DNA of 64,000 nt from CAWCTD01 sp963798455 (GCA_963798455.1 CAWCTD010000004.1:1240001-1304000), one strand, 5' to 3'. Counted from the stretch's first letter, positions 16,850-25,947 are shown. Numbers and translations: made by a program. Notes: generated by a model not told the origin, from the letters alone.

Positions 16850-18317
16850 TACTACTGTGTTATAAACGGAACATTCTATGGTAGAATTGTTCTGGGGGAA
16901 CCAGCCATGGCGCGCCAGGCCCACAACAGAAACGCCTTGCGGCCTACCTTGAGGGCCTGGCGCAAGCCGCAGGGCACGCGGACCGAGTGCTCCCGCTGAA
17001 GAACTACTGCACGGGCCTGTTGCTACCGGGCGAGCGCAAGAGTGTGGAGCCGATGGCCGCCCGTTTGGCGCCTGACAACGTCCGCCGCATGCACCAGTCT
17101 CTGCACCACCTGGTGGCCGACGCCCCGTGGTGCGACGAAGCGGTTCTGGCGGAGGTCCGCGCCTACGCGTTGACGGCGATGAGGCAGAAGGGACCGATCC
17201 AAGCCTGGATCATCGATGACACCGGGTTCCCGAAGAAAGGGACGCACTCGGTCGGGGTGACACGGCAGTACTGCGGGCAGGTGGGCAAGCAAGAGAACTG
17301 CCGGGTGGCGGTGAGTCTGTCGGTTGCCACTAACACGGTGAGCCTGCCGGTCGCGTGGCGACTGTATTTGCCAGAAGTCTGGGCGAATGATCGGGCGCGC
17401 CGGAGAGAGGCCGGGGTGCCGGACGAGATCGCTTTCGATATCAAGCCGGCGATCGCCCTGAAGCAGATTCGCGCCGCAGTCGCCGTTGACATCCCCAGGG
17501 CGCCAGTCCTGGCCGATGCAGCCTATGGCACCGACACGAAGTTCCGCGAGGGGATCACCGAACTGGAACTGCTCTACGTGGTCGGCATCCAGTCCACGGT
17601 GACCGTTTGGAAACCGGGCGAAGGGCCGTTGCCAAAGCCCGTCTGGAAGGGGACCGGGCGTCCGCCGAAACTGCTGCCGCGGAGCCAGAAGCATCCACCG
17701 GTCTCGGTCCAAGAACTGGCGCTCGCGCTGCCGGCGTCGGCCTGGAAGAAGCTGACCTGGCGTCAGGGTGTGAAGCGAGGTCTTTCCTCCCGGTTCGCGG
17801 CGGTACGCGTCCGGCCTGCCCACCGGGACTTCGAGCGGAGCGAGCCGTTTGCGGAAGAGTGGCTGTTGATCGAGTGGCCCAGCAACGAAGCCGAACCAAC
17901 CAAGTACTGGTTGTCCACCTTGCCAGCTGACACGAAACTTACCGTCCTAGCGCGGCTGGCGAAGCACCGCTGGATCATCGAGCGCGACTACGAAGAGTTG
18001 AAACAGGAACTCGGCTTGGGGCACTTCGAGGGACGCGGCTGGCGCGGCTTCCATCACCACGCCATCTTGTGTATCGCGGCGTATGGGTTCCTAGTGGCCG
18101 AGCGGAGCCGTTTTTCCCCCTCCGCCCGCGCTGGCCGGCTGGAAGTACGCACGCCGGGGATTCCGCCCGACTTCCAACCCCGCGGCTCAGCGCGTGCGCG
18201 CCGAGCGGCATAATGCCAACTCGATCGCTACACTCCGAATCAGAATTGCGAGAGCGCTTCTCCGGCAGCTCCCCTGTTGCCCGTTTTGTTGTCTTCTTCG
18301 TTTATAACACAGTAGTA
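16850..18317 (+). mobile_element. IS701-family insertion sequence, 1468 bp
   Basis: The element is bounded by 19-base perfect inverted repeats (TACTACTGTGTTATAAACG and its complement at the right end) and flanked on both sides by CTAG (16846-16849 and 18318-18321), the four-base target duplication of the YTAR type known for IS701 elements. It encodes one DDE transposase. The right-hand CTAG contains the stop codon of the amidase on the opposite strand. Because CTAG is palindromic, the stop was preserved. The perfect ends and duplication mean the insertion is recent, although the transposase frame looks broken. Confidence 0.9.
16907..18307 (+). pseudogene. IS701-family transposase, probably frameshifted at both ends
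   Basis: The main open frame (GTG at 16987 to TAA at 18213) carries the DDE core: first Asp in IIDDTGFPKKGTHSVG, second in VLADAAYGTD and the Glu in IIERDYEELKQELGLGHFEG. The family's N-terminus is longer: QKRLAAYLEGLAQAAGHADRV precedes it in the same frame but has no start codon, while the only good start (ATG 16907 with GGGGGA upstream) is in another frame that soon stops. At the other end, RAERHNANSIATLRIRIARALL, typical of the C-terminus, appears in that second frame and ends at a TAA inside the right repeat (18305-18307). Two compensating indels or programmed shifting would explain this; inactivation is simplest. Confidence 0.7.
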
Positions 18318-19709
18318 CTAGCCGATCTGGGGCGGGGCCTGCTTCGAGAAACCGGTGGCGTCCTCCAGAGCAGCCGCCACTCGAAGCACGGTCGCTTCGG
18401 CGAACGGTTTCCCCGCGATTTGCAGGCCCATCGGCAAGCCGCGCGAGTCGAGCCCGCAGGGCATCGACAGCGCCGGAAAGCCAAGCACATTGAACGCCCG
18501 GACAAAGCGCGTCGTGGCCAGCCGCAGGTCCTCGGTTCTTCCTCCGACCTCGACGCTCTGTGCTCCGAGTCGTGGGGCCGATGTGGGAGTGGTTGGTGTG
18601 AACAGGCAATCCACTTCGTGCCAGACGGAGGCGAACTCCTGCTGTTTCAGGCGCCGGAGACGCTGGGCGTTCACGTAATCGGTGGCGGGAATCAGCCGCC
18701 CCTGGTCCAGCAGCGCGCGCACGTCATCGCCGAACTCGCCGCGCCGCGCCAGGTCACGCTCCATGATGGCCGCCGCTTCCGCCAACAGAATGACGCGGCC
18801 GATGGTATTCACCGCGGCGACGTCCGGCAGACGAACTTGAACCACGCGCGCGCCAAGGCCCTCGGCGGTCTTGGCCATGCCTTCTACCGCCTCGGCCACC
18901 GCGGCGTCTGCGTTTTCGAAGTAAAAGTCCTGGGGGAGGCCGACACGCAAGCCCTGGATGTCCGCGGTCTCCTCCGGCAGGTAGCGCTCCACGGGCTGCC
19001 GGCTGGAACTGGGGTCGCGCGGATCGAACCCGGCGATGGCCTCCAGCGCCAAGGCCGCGTCGCGCGCCGAGCGGGTGAGCGGCCCCATGTGGTCGAGGCT
19101 GAAGTCGAGAGGCAGCACGCCGTACCGGCTCACTCGTCCGTAGGTCGGCTTCAGCCCGACCGTCCCGCAGAAGGACGCCGGGATGCGGATCGATCCGCCG
19201 GTGTCGGTGCCCATGGCCATGAAGACCATCCCCGCGGCGACGGCGGCTGCGGAACCACCGCTCGATCCCCCCGCCACACGCGCCCGGTCCCAGGGATTGC
19301 GCACCGCGCCGTAGTGCGGATTGTCGGAGGTGACGCCGTAGGCCAGCTCGTGCATGTTGGTCTTGCCCACCACCACCGCACCCGCGGCCTCCAGTCTCTC
19401 CACCACGGCCGCGTCATGGTCCGGGACGTGCTCGGCGAAGACCCGTGAGCCGCAGGTGGTGCGAGTGCCCTGGGTCGAGAAGACATCCTTCAGAGCAACG
19501 GGGATGCCGTGCAGCGGTCCCCGATGGAGGCCGCGGAGAAGCTCCTCGTCCATGCGCCGGGCCCGCGCCAACGCGCTCTCCTCCATGACTGTGATGAAGG
19601 CGTTCAGCACGGGGTTGAGTTTGCGGATGCGCTCCAGGGCCTCCCTGGTCAGTTCGAGCGAAGAGCACCTTTGGGAGGTCAAAGCGCGAGCAGCCTCCAG
19701 GATAGTCAC
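18318..19709 (-). CDS. Amidase-signature hydrolase (GatA/AtzE-like)
   Basis: A 463-residue amidase-signature enzyme. The Ser-cisSer-Lys triad is present: Lys in GIPVALKD (about residue 75), the cis-Ser in VAGGSSGGSAAAVAAG (about 150) and the nucleophilic Ser in GTDTGGSIRIPASFCG (about 175). Such enzymes hydrolyse amides; closest by architecture are GatA (glutamine amidotransferase) and AtzE (1-carboxybiuret hydrolase). It starts with GTG overlapping the stop of a 59-residue partner (GTGA), which makes it likely to be a two-subunit enzyme. The IS701 element is inserted exactly at its TAG stop, which the target duplication restores, so the protein is unchanged but any downstream terminator is displaced. 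Confidence 0.88.
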   Translation of the reverse strand: MTILEAARALTSQRCSSLELTREALERIRKLNPVLNAFITVMEESALARARRMDEELLRGLHRGPLHGIPVALKDVFSTQGTRTTCGSRVFAEHVPDHDAAVVERLEAAGAVVVGKTNMHELAYGVTSDNPHYGAVRNPWDRARVAGGSSGGSAAAVAAGMVFMAMGTDTGGSIRIPASFCGTVGLKPTYGRVSRYGVLPLDFSLDHMGPLTRSARDAALALEAIAGFDPRDPSSSRQPVERYLPEETADIQGLRVGLPQDFYFENADAAVAEAVEGMAKTAEGLGARVVQVRLPDVAAVNTIGRVILLAEAAAIMERDLARRGEFGDDVRALLDQGRLIPATDYVNAQRLRRLKQQEFASVWHEVDCLFTPTTPTSAPRLGAQSVEVGGRTEDLRLATTRFVRAFNVLGFPALSMPCGLDSRGLPMGLQIAGKPFAEATVLRVAAALEDATGFSKQAPPQIG

Positions 19710-19885
19710 GGGCGATCCTCGGGGGGCGCTTCGAAGGTGACCGCCGGCTCGGCCTCGTAAGGCAGGGCCGCGGCCAGCGGCCGAAACGCAGTCTCGAGCG
19801 CGTCCAGCGCCGGCGTGATCCCCTCGATTTCAGTCTCGGAAAGGCCTGCATCCAGGCCCGCGGCGACCAGTTTCCAATTCCTCAT
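19706..19885 (-). CDS. Small AtzG/GatC-like partner of the amidase, 59 residues
   Basis: A 59-residue protein: MRNWKLVAAGLDAG, then a helical LSETEIEGITPALDALETAF, an ALPYEAEPAVTF segment and a short acidic end. GatC and AtzG are similarly small, with a helical hairpin followed by an extended arm that wraps the amidase. The EPA-x-x-F ending recurs in the small ORF before the second amidase at 51152. The TGA stop overlaps the amidase GTG. A TAGAAT lies 9 bases before its ATG, suggesting a leaderless transcript. The assignment is from size, position and the shared ending, not from a database match. Confidence 0.6.
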   Translation of the reverse strand: MRNWKLVAAGLDAGLSETEIEGITPALDALETAFRPLAAALPYEAEPAVTFEAPPEDRP

Positions 19886-19962
19886 GAGACCGCTATTCTA
19901 CAGCGCCACGCCCTGATCGTGCGGCGTTACACTGGTAGCAGGCAGGGCGACAAGAGGGTCCT

Positions 19963-20742
19963 ATGAAGGCTTGGAGGATGGCATTGGGCGTCGCGGCACT
20001 GGCCGGGGCCGCCTGGGCGGTGGATCAGCCGCAGCTTTCCGACGCGCAGATCAACGACATCATTCAGAAGTTCGCCGCCAAGGAGACACAGTTCTCCCTT
20101 GCGCGCGAGAACTACACCTACCGGCAATCGGCGCGGCTTCAGGAGCTGGATGAGTTCGGCAACGTGCGCGGGCGCTGGGAGATGGACTCCGACATCATCT
20201 TCTCTCCCGACGGCAAGCGCACCGAGAGAGTAGTGCGGGCTCCCGTCGCCACGTTGCGCAATCTTATCCTCACGCCCCAGGACGAGCAGGATCTGCGCAA
20301 CGTGCAGCCATTTGTGCTGACGACGAGTGAAGTTGCGGACTACTGGATCCGCTACCTTGGCAAGCAGAACGCGGACGAGATCCCCTGCTACGTCTTTGCC
20401 ATCAAGCCCAAGAAGATGGAGGAGGGAAAACGCTATTTCTCCGGCATCGCCTGGGTGGACGACCGCGATTTGCAGATCGTGAAGACCTACGGGCGCGGCG
20501 TGGGTCTTTTGAAGAGGGGAGAGGACAACCAGTTCCCCAAGTTCGAGACCTACCGCCAACAGGTCGATGGGAAGTACTGGTTTCCCACATACACGGAAGC
20601 CAACGATACCTTGTACTTCAAGTCAGGGCTGAATCAGCGCCTCCGCATGGTGGTGCGTTACGAGGACTACAAGCAGTTCAAGAGCGAGGTCCAGATCAAG
20701 TACGGCGAAGAGGTCGAGCACAAGGAGACCAAGAAACCCTGA
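19963..20742 (+). CDS. Secreted protein of unknown function, possibly LolA-like fold
   Basis: A 259-residue exported protein with signal peptide (MKAWRMALGVAALAGAAWA). The rest, with FAAKETQFSLARENYTYRQSARLQELDE, DSDIIFSPDGKRTERVV and YFSGIAWVDDRDLQIVKTYGRG, has the alternating strand pattern of proteins related to outer-membrane lipoprotein-sorting factors, and such proteins of about this size are frequent in Acidobacteriota. GAGGG stands 5 bases before the ATG. It is transcribed away from the amidase pair. No substrate can be named. Confidence 0.65.
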   Translation: MKAWRMALGVAALAGAAWAVDQPQLSDAQINDIIQKFAAKETQFSLARENYTYRQSARLQELDEFGNVRGRWEMDSDIIFSPDGKRTERVVRAPVATLRNLILTPQDEQDLRNVQPFVLTTSEVADYWIRYLGKQNADEIPCYVFAIKPKKMEEGKRYFSGIAWVDDRDLQIVKTYGRGVGLLKRGEDNQFPKFETYRQQVDGKYWFPTYTEANDTLYFKSGLNQRLRMVVRYEDYKQFKSEVQIKYGEEVEHKETKKP

Positions 20743-20983
20743 CCCAGGACGGCCCGGTCCGGCGCTCGCCGCTCCGCACGGCCCCGGAGGCATCTCTACC
20801 TGTCAGGCACTTCGTTTTGAATCAATGATTTAGCTGATACTGGATTTCCCCTCCCGCCCCTACACCGAACGGGGGATGGTCCCGGGGCGCCCCGTAGTCG
20901 ACAATATAAGGGCAGTTCTTCATCTGGTCATGGGCGCCTACGAACGTTTCCTATCTATCCCAGTCCCTGGGAGCGTGGGGGGG

Positions 20984-22498
20984 ATGGGTCGCTGCTGGAC
21001 GACGCGGGACTTACACGGCCTCGCCGAAGAGAAGCTCTGTGACTGCCAGTTGATCGTGGTTTCCAATCGGGAGCCCTACGTGCACCAGTACTCCGGTGAC
21101 CGGATCGAGTGCATACAGCCCGCCAGCGGCATGGCGGCGGCGATCGATCCGATTATGCGCGCGGCCGGCGGCATCTGGATTGCCCACGGGGGAGGCAACG
21201 CCGACCGCGAGACGGTAGACTACTCCGACCGAATCGCCGTGCCGCCGGAGAGCCCCAGCTACTCCCTGCGACGGGTGTGGCTCAGCGAGTCCCAGGAGAA
21301 CGGATACTACTACGGGCTGGCGAATGAAGGCCTCTGGCCGCTGTGCCACGTCGCCTTCACACGGCCCGTGTTTCGCCCGGAAGACTGGCGGCACTACCGC
21401 GAAGTGAACGAGCTTTTCGCCGAAGCGGTCCTTGAGGAGGCCGGCTCGAAACGCACCCTGGTCTTCATCCAGGACTACCATTTCGCGCTGCTGCCGCGGA
21501 TCCTGAAGAACCGCAACCCGAACCTCATCCTGGCCCAGTTCTGGCACATTCCATGGCCGAACCGCGAGGTGTTCCGGGCCTTCCCGTGGGGCGAAGAACT
21601 GCTGGACGGAATGCTCGGCAACGATCTACTCGGGTTCCATCTGCCCTATCACTGTCAGAACTTCCTGGATACGGTGGACCGGACCATCGAGGCCAAGGTC
21701 GACCAGGAGACGTCCGAGGTCACCCGGGGCGGCAAGATCACCATGGTCCGGAGCTTCCCGATCAGCATCGATTTTGAGCGGCATGCGTCCCTGGCGGCCA
21801 GCCGCGCCGTGGACCGGGAGATGGAGCGCTGGCGCCGGCAGCTCGGCTTGAGCGGCCAGTACATAGGCATTGGGCTGGATCGCGTCGACTATACCAAGGG
21901 GATCCCCGAAAAGTTCCGGGCCGTGGATCGCTTCCTGGAGCAGAACCCGGAACACCGTGGCCGGCTGGTGTTCGTGCAGGTCGGCGTTCCCAGCCGCGGC
22001 CGCATTCCCAGGTACAAGGCTCTCGGTGAGGAAATCAGCGCTCTGGCCGGCGACATCAACCGGAGATGGAGCACCGGCTCCTGGCGGCCGATCGTCCTGA
22101 TCCGGGAGCACCTCGGTCCCATCCAGATGATGGCGCTCCACCGGCTGGCGCATTTCTGTTTCGTCAGCTCCCTTCACGACGGGATGAATCTGGTGGCGAA
22201 GGAGTTCGTCGCCAGCCGCTTCGACGAAGACGGGGTTCTCATTCTAAGCAGGTTCACGGGCGCCGCGCGGGAGTTGAGCGACGCCGTGCTGGTGAATCCG
22301 TTCTCCTTGGAAGAGGCCTGCGGCGCGATTCAGATGGCGCTAGAGATGCCGCCGGAAGAACGCCGCAAACGCATGCAGCGGATGCGGGAGACCGTCGCCA
22401 GACACAACATCTACTGGTGGGCGGGCAAGGTCCTGTCGGCCTTGGCGAGCATTGAAGCGCCTGCGCCTCTCGAACAGTGGGAAGCCGCTGTTCTGTGA
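20984..22498 (+). CDS. otsA: Trehalose-6-phosphate synthase OtsA (GT20)
   Basis: OtsA joins UDP-glucose and glucose-6-phosphate to make trehalose-6-phosphate, an osmoprotectant precursor. The 504-residue protein carries the N-terminal LIVVSNREPY loop that binds the acceptor, the donor-binding RVDYTKGIPEKF (near residue 305) and SLHDGMNLVAKEFVA (near 395). Three starts are possible: ATG 20876, 20930 and 20984. The last is preferred because GGGAG precedes it and an AT-rich promoter-like AATATAAG lies inside the longer versions. Its stop overlaps the otsB GTG, so both enzymes of the pathway are made together. Confidence 0.9.
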   Translation: MGRCWTTRDLHGLAEEKLCDCQLIVVSNREPYVHQYSGDRIECIQPASGMAAAIDPIMRAAGGIWIAHGGGNADRETVDYSDRIAVPPESPSYSLRRVWLSESQENGYYYGLANEGLWPLCHVAFTRPVFRPEDWRHYREVNELFAEAVLEEAGSKRTLVFIQDYHFALLPRILKNRNPNLILAQFWHIPWPNREVFRAFPWGEELLDGMLGNDLLGFHLPYHCQNFLDTVDRTIEAKVDQETSEVTRGGKITMVRSFPISIDFERHASLAASRAVDREMERWRRQLGLSGQYIGIGLDRVDYTKGIPEKFRAVDRFLEQNPEHRGRLVFVQVGVPSRGRIPRYKALGEEISALAGDINRRWSTGSWRPIVLIREHLGPIQMMALHRLAHFCFVSSLHDGMNLVAKEFVASRFDEDGVLILSRFTGAARELSDAVLVNPFSLEEACGAIQMALEMPPEERRKRMQRMRETVARHNIYWWAGKVLSALASIEAPAPLEQWEAAVL

Positions 22499-23316
22499 TT
22501 CCCGCCCGCCCGGCCACGAAGCTCCGGACGCCCCGCCGATTGCTCGACTGCCTCAATGAGATAGGAGCCCGCGCCGCCGTGGCGCGCCGCCTTGTGGTCC
22601 TGCTGGACTACGACGGGACTCTCGCCGCCATCGCGCCCAGGCCCGATCTCGCGCATCTGGAGCCGGGCGTGCGCGGAGCGCTTCTCGCGCTCTCCCGGCA
22701 GCGGCATGTGCGGCTGGCGGTCATCAGCGGGCGGTCGCTCGATGACATTCGCGCGCGCGTCGGTCTTCCCGAGCTGATCTACGCCGGCTGCCACGGCCTC
22801 CAGATCGGCGGACCGCAAATCAGCTTTGTCGAACCTACGGCTCTGGGCCTAAGACCCGCACTGGAACGCCTGGCGAGCCAACTGGCCGCCGCCCTGGCTC
22901 ATGCCGCCGGCGTGGAGGTGGAAGATAAAGGGCTGGCCATAGCCGTGCATTTCCGGCGGGCTGCCGGGGCGGCTGAAGAAAAGGCCGCGGCTGCCGTTCA
23001 CAGTCTGATGGCGCTGTCGGGCGAGGGCTTCCGTCTCCGCGGCGGCAAGAAGATTTGGGAGATTCTCCCCGAGGTGGACTGGGACAAGGGGCGCGCGGCG
23101 CGGTGGATTCTCGAGCGCACGGGGGGCGAGGATGCGCTGCCCATCTATATTGGCGACGATCTGACGGACGAGGACGCCTTCTCCGCGCTTCCGGAAGGAA
23201 TCACGGCGAGGGTAGGCCGCCCATCGCGGACTTTGGCCCGCTACAGCCTTGCCGGGCCAGCCGAGGTGGAGACCTTCCTGGGCTGGCTCGGGCAGTGTCA
23301 ACCCTGGAGCGAATAG
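22495..23316 (+). CDS. otsB: Trehalose-6-phosphate phosphatase OtsB
   Basis: OtsB removes the phosphate from trehalose-6-phosphate to give trehalose. The 273-residue HAD-superfamily enzyme has motif I LLDYDGTLAAIA (catalytic DxD, near residue 38), the motif II serine in AVISGRS and motif IV GDDLTDEDAF near residue 220. The GTG at 22495 overlaps the otsA stop as GTGA, typical of translational coupling. Cytoplasmic. Confidence 0.92.
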   Translation: MIPARPATKLRTPRRLLDCLNEIGARAAVARRLVVLLDYDGTLAAIAPRPDLAHLEPGVRGALLALSRQRHVRLAVISGRSLDDIRARVGLPELIYAGCHGLQIGGPQISFVEPTALGLRPALERLASQLAAALAHAAGVEVEDKGLAIAVHFRRAAGAAEEKAAAAVHSLMALSGEGFRLRGGKKIWEILPEVDWDKGRAARWILERTGGEDALPIYIGDDLTDEDAFSALPEGITARVGRPSRTLARYSLAGPAEVETFLGWLGQCQPWSE

Positions 23317-23468
23317 GAGTGCGGGAAGCCGGGGCTCTTGGCGGAGGCGCCGACGGGAGCGGCGCCCGCTCGCTGGTGCTGGAGGATGAGCCACCGGCCT
23401 TCCGCCTGCCACTGGCCTTTCCTGGCGGGGCTTTGCTAACCTGAAAGTCTTCACGAGGAAAGACATCC

Positions 23469-24119
23469 ATGACTCGACTTTTTTGCGGGCTGCTATTAGC
23501 GACATCTATGTTTGCACAAACACCTCTGTCAATTCCCCAGGCCACTGCGGAACAGGCCAAGGGGCACAAGAACGGCCTCTATGCCACGTTCAATACGTCG
23601 ATGGGCGCCATCACCGTGCGGCTGTTCGAGAAGGAATCGCCGGAGACCGTCCGTAGTTTCGTCTCCCTGGCCATGGGCGCCAAGCCGTGGAAAGATCCCC
23701 GGACGGGGCAGGTGAAGAACACCCCGCTGTACGATGGGACCATCTTCCACCGCGTGATCCCCCAATTCATGATCCAAGGCGGCGATCCCATGGGCACGGG
23801 CACGGGCGACGGCGGATTCGTGATTCCTGACGAATGGGCCAAGTCCTCGCTCGACTTCAGCGCGGCGGGGATGCTGGCCATGGCCAATGCCGGGCCGAAA
23901 ACCACGAGCACGCAGTTCTTCATCACGGAGGTTCCCGTACCCTACTTGAACCAGAAGCACACGATCTTCGGGCAGGTGACGGACGGATTCAACCTGGTGG
24001 GCAAGATAGCCCGGGTTCCCCGCGACGCCAACGACAAGCCGAGGACCCCGGTGATGCTTCAGAACATCACGGTCTTCCGCGTGGGCCCCGAACTGGAGCC
24101 CCCCAAGGGCAAGAAGTAG
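23469..24119 (+). CDS. Exported cyclophilin-type peptidyl-prolyl isomerase
   Basis: A 216-residue cyclophilin that speeds cis-trans isomerisation of prolyl bonds. A short signal peptide (MTRLFCGLLLATSMFAQ) indicates a periplasmic location. The cyclophilin core shows FHRVIPQFMIQGGDP with the catalytic Arg, and the MLAMANAGPKTTSTQFFIT and YLNQKHTIFGQV stretches, all present and intact. AGGAAAG stands before the ATG. The C-terminus ends in a short lysine-rich tail. It is monocistronic as far as can be seen. Confidence 0.92.
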   Translation: MTRLFCGLLLATSMFAQTPLSIPQATAEQAKGHKNGLYATFNTSMGAITVRLFEKESPETVRSFVSLAMGAKPWKDPRTGQVKNTPLYDGTIFHRVIPQFMIQGGDPMGTGTGDGGFVIPDEWAKSSLDFSAAGMLAMANAGPKTTSTQFFITEVPVPYLNQKHTIFGQVTDGFNLVGKIARVPRDANDKPRTPVMLQNITVFRVGPELEPPKGKK

Positions 24120-24327
24120 GGCCATAGCGCGCGTGGCGGCCTCGGCCGAGACCAGAGCCACGCTCAGCCAGATCACCGCGAACCGCGTCGGCAAGGCGCG
24201 GCGCGAGGGTTAGTTCGCCTCGTCCAAGGAGTTCCTCGACGCCAGGGCCGAAGTTCTCTCGGCCCACCCCCAGACCGAAACCCACCTGGTCCTACCGGCG
24301 ACCATTAAATCCGCCGATCTGACTTAT

Positions 24328-25134
24328 ATGGTGGACCAGTTTGAGATCTTCCGGCCATCCCAGCTTGCTGTTCACCAGAGTTTAGTGATGTATTCTCCCG
24401 CCCAAATCGAGGAAGCGTACGCCGAGCGGGAGCACCTGATTCTGGAGCACCTGTCCCAGGTGCGCCTGATCGCCAGGCGCATCCACGGCCGGCTACCCGA
24501 CAGCGTCAGCCTGGAGGACCTGGTGTCCTCTGGCACCGTGGGGCTGATCTTGGCCATCGATAACTTCGACCCGGCCCAGAGCGTCAAACTGCGCACCTAC
24601 GCCGAGTACAGAATCCGGGGGGCCATCCTGGACAGCTTGCGCGGATTGGATTGGGCCTCCCGCGACAGAAGGCGCAAGGTCAAGCAGATCGAGGCCGCCA
24701 TCGCGGCCGCGCAGCAGAAGGTGAACCGTTCGGTCTCTGAAGAGGAGATCGCCAAGCAATTGAGCCTCGGCCTGGAAGAGTACCACCGATGGCTGGTTGA
24801 CGTGCGAGGGCTCACCCTGAACAGCCTGGACTACAGGTCGGAGCAGGAGGACGGCAGGAAACTGCTCGAAACCGTGTCCGACAACGAGGAGCACTGGCCC
24901 TCGCGGCTGCTCGAGTGCAGTGAGCTGGAACGGTTGCTGGCGGAAGCCATTCAGAAGATGCCGCCGGTCGAACGCACGGTGTTGACCCTTTACTGCAAGG
25001 AGGAGCTGACCTTGCGGGAGATCGCCGGGGTGACGAAACTGCGCCTGTCGCGCATCTCCCAACTGAAGTCGCAGGCCATCCTCCGGCTGCGCGCGTATCT
25101 GGAGAAGCGCTGGCCGAGCCCGCGCGGAAGGTAG
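24328..25134 (+). CDS. FliA/WhiG-family RNA polymerase sigma factor
   Basis: A 268-residue sigma-70 family protein of the sigma-28 type. Region 2 is LARRIHGRLPDSVSLEDLVSSGTVGLI followed by FDPAQSVKLRTYAEYRIRGAILDSLR; region 3 holds RSVSEEEIAKQLSL; region 4 is LTLREIAGVTKLRLSRISQLKSQA, the helix-turn-helix that reads the -35 box. ATG 24328 is the first start in the frame; ATG 24388 (MYSPAQIEEAY) is closer to the usual family start. No flagellar or chemotaxis gene is nearby, so it may control another regulon, as WhiG-type factors do in non-flagellated bacteria. The 208 bases before it hold no clear gene. Confidence 0.88.
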   Translation: MVDQFEIFRPSQLAVHQSLVMYSPAQIEEAYAEREHLILEHLSQVRLIARRIHGRLPDSVSLEDLVSSGTVGLILAIDNFDPAQSVKLRTYAEYRIRGAILDSLRGLDWASRDRRRKVKQIEAAIAAAQQKVNRSVSEEEIAKQLSLGLEEYHRWLVDVRGLTLNSLDYRSEQEDGRKLLETVSDNEEHWPSRLLECSELERLLAEAIQKMPPVERTVLTLYCKEELTLREIAGVTKLRLSRISQLKSQAILRLRAYLEKRWPSPRGR

Positions 25135-25212
25135 AAGCGATGGAAGGACATCCACAAGCCAGCCAGCCGGCCGTCATCCAGCGGCTGGGCGGGACCGCTC
25201 ATTGGACTCTCC

Positions 25213-25947
25213 TTAGCGGGCTACTGAAACATCGGGCCAGATCAGGCTGGCCCCGTTTCTTATGAGGGCGGCTTCGGCGGGACCCTGGAAAAAGCTGAAG
25301 CCGGGGCGGTCGCGCCAAGAGAGCGGACCACCCAGTCTCTTGCCGGCGCTCAGCGCGGTGTCGTGGATTCTGGCCACCATTGCCTCGTAGGCCGGCTGGC
25401 CCTGCCGATATCCGGAGAAGCTCGCCAGGTCGCTGCTGGCGGCAAAGACCACGTCGATCCCTTCCACGGCGGCGATCTTGTCCGCGACGGCGACACCCTC
25501 GGGCGTCTCGATCATGGCGACCACGATGATGTTGTCGTTGGCGGTATCGCGGTAGTCATCCCCCCAGAGCGGTTTGGCTTGGCTGTTTCCTGAACTGCGG
25601 CGCCCCAGCGGCGGATACTTGGCGAACCTGACCGCCGCCCGCGCTTTCTCGGCGGCGTCAACCATGGGGACGACGATGCCCAAGGCCCCCACGTCGACGG
25701 CTTTTTGGATGTCACCTTCCGTCGCGTCGGGAACGCGAATGAAAGGGATCGCCGGGTTGCCCCGCGAGGCCCATATGATTTTGGCCGCGTCGTCGAAGGC
25801 CAGCGGGCTGTGCTGCATCTCGATCCAGAGGAAGTCAAAGCCGGCGCCGGCCACCGCGCGGCAGAGGTCCGGGTCCGGTGAGTGGACGGTCGCCCCGATG
25901 ACGGGCTTGCCGTCCAGTAGCTTCTGTTTGACGGTGTTGTAGAGCAT
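25213..25947 (-). CDS. HpcH/HpaI-family aldolase
   Basis: A 244-residue class II aldolase of the HpcH/HpaI family, which cleave or form 2-keto acids such as 2-keto-3-deoxyglucarate or 4-hydroxy-2-ketoheptanedioate with a divalent metal. Seen are FDFLWIEMQHSP, VPMVDAAEKARAAV with the conserved KYPPLGRRS, and MIETPEGV, whose Glu binds metal. The family fold is a TIM barrel. It is convergent with the sigma-factor gene and stands alone. The substrate is not predictable from the sequence. Confidence 0.87.
   Translation of the reverse strand: MLYNTVKQKLLDGKPVIGATVHSPDPDLCRAVAGAGFDFLWIEMQHSPLAFDDAAKIIWASRGNPAIPFIRVPDATEGDIQKAVDVGALGIVVPMVDAAEKARAAVRFAKYPPLGRRSSGNSQAKPLWGDDYRDTANDNIIVVAMIETPEGVAVADKIAAVEGIDVVFAASSDLASFSGYRQGQPAYEAMVARIHDTALSAGKRLGGPLSWRDRPGFSFFQGPAEAALIRNGASLIWPDVSVAR

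Noticed and set aside
18318..19709. GatA of the glutamyl-tRNA amidotransferase
   Set aside because: No gatB or normal-size gatC is adjacent and the small partner looks more like AtzG, so the specific GatA name is not supported.
24121..24327. Short frames between the cyclophilin and the sigma factor, including an in-frame extension of the sigma factor
   Set aside because: The extension from 24214 has no start codon before 24328, and the first frame (24121-24213) lacks a start and a ribosome site.
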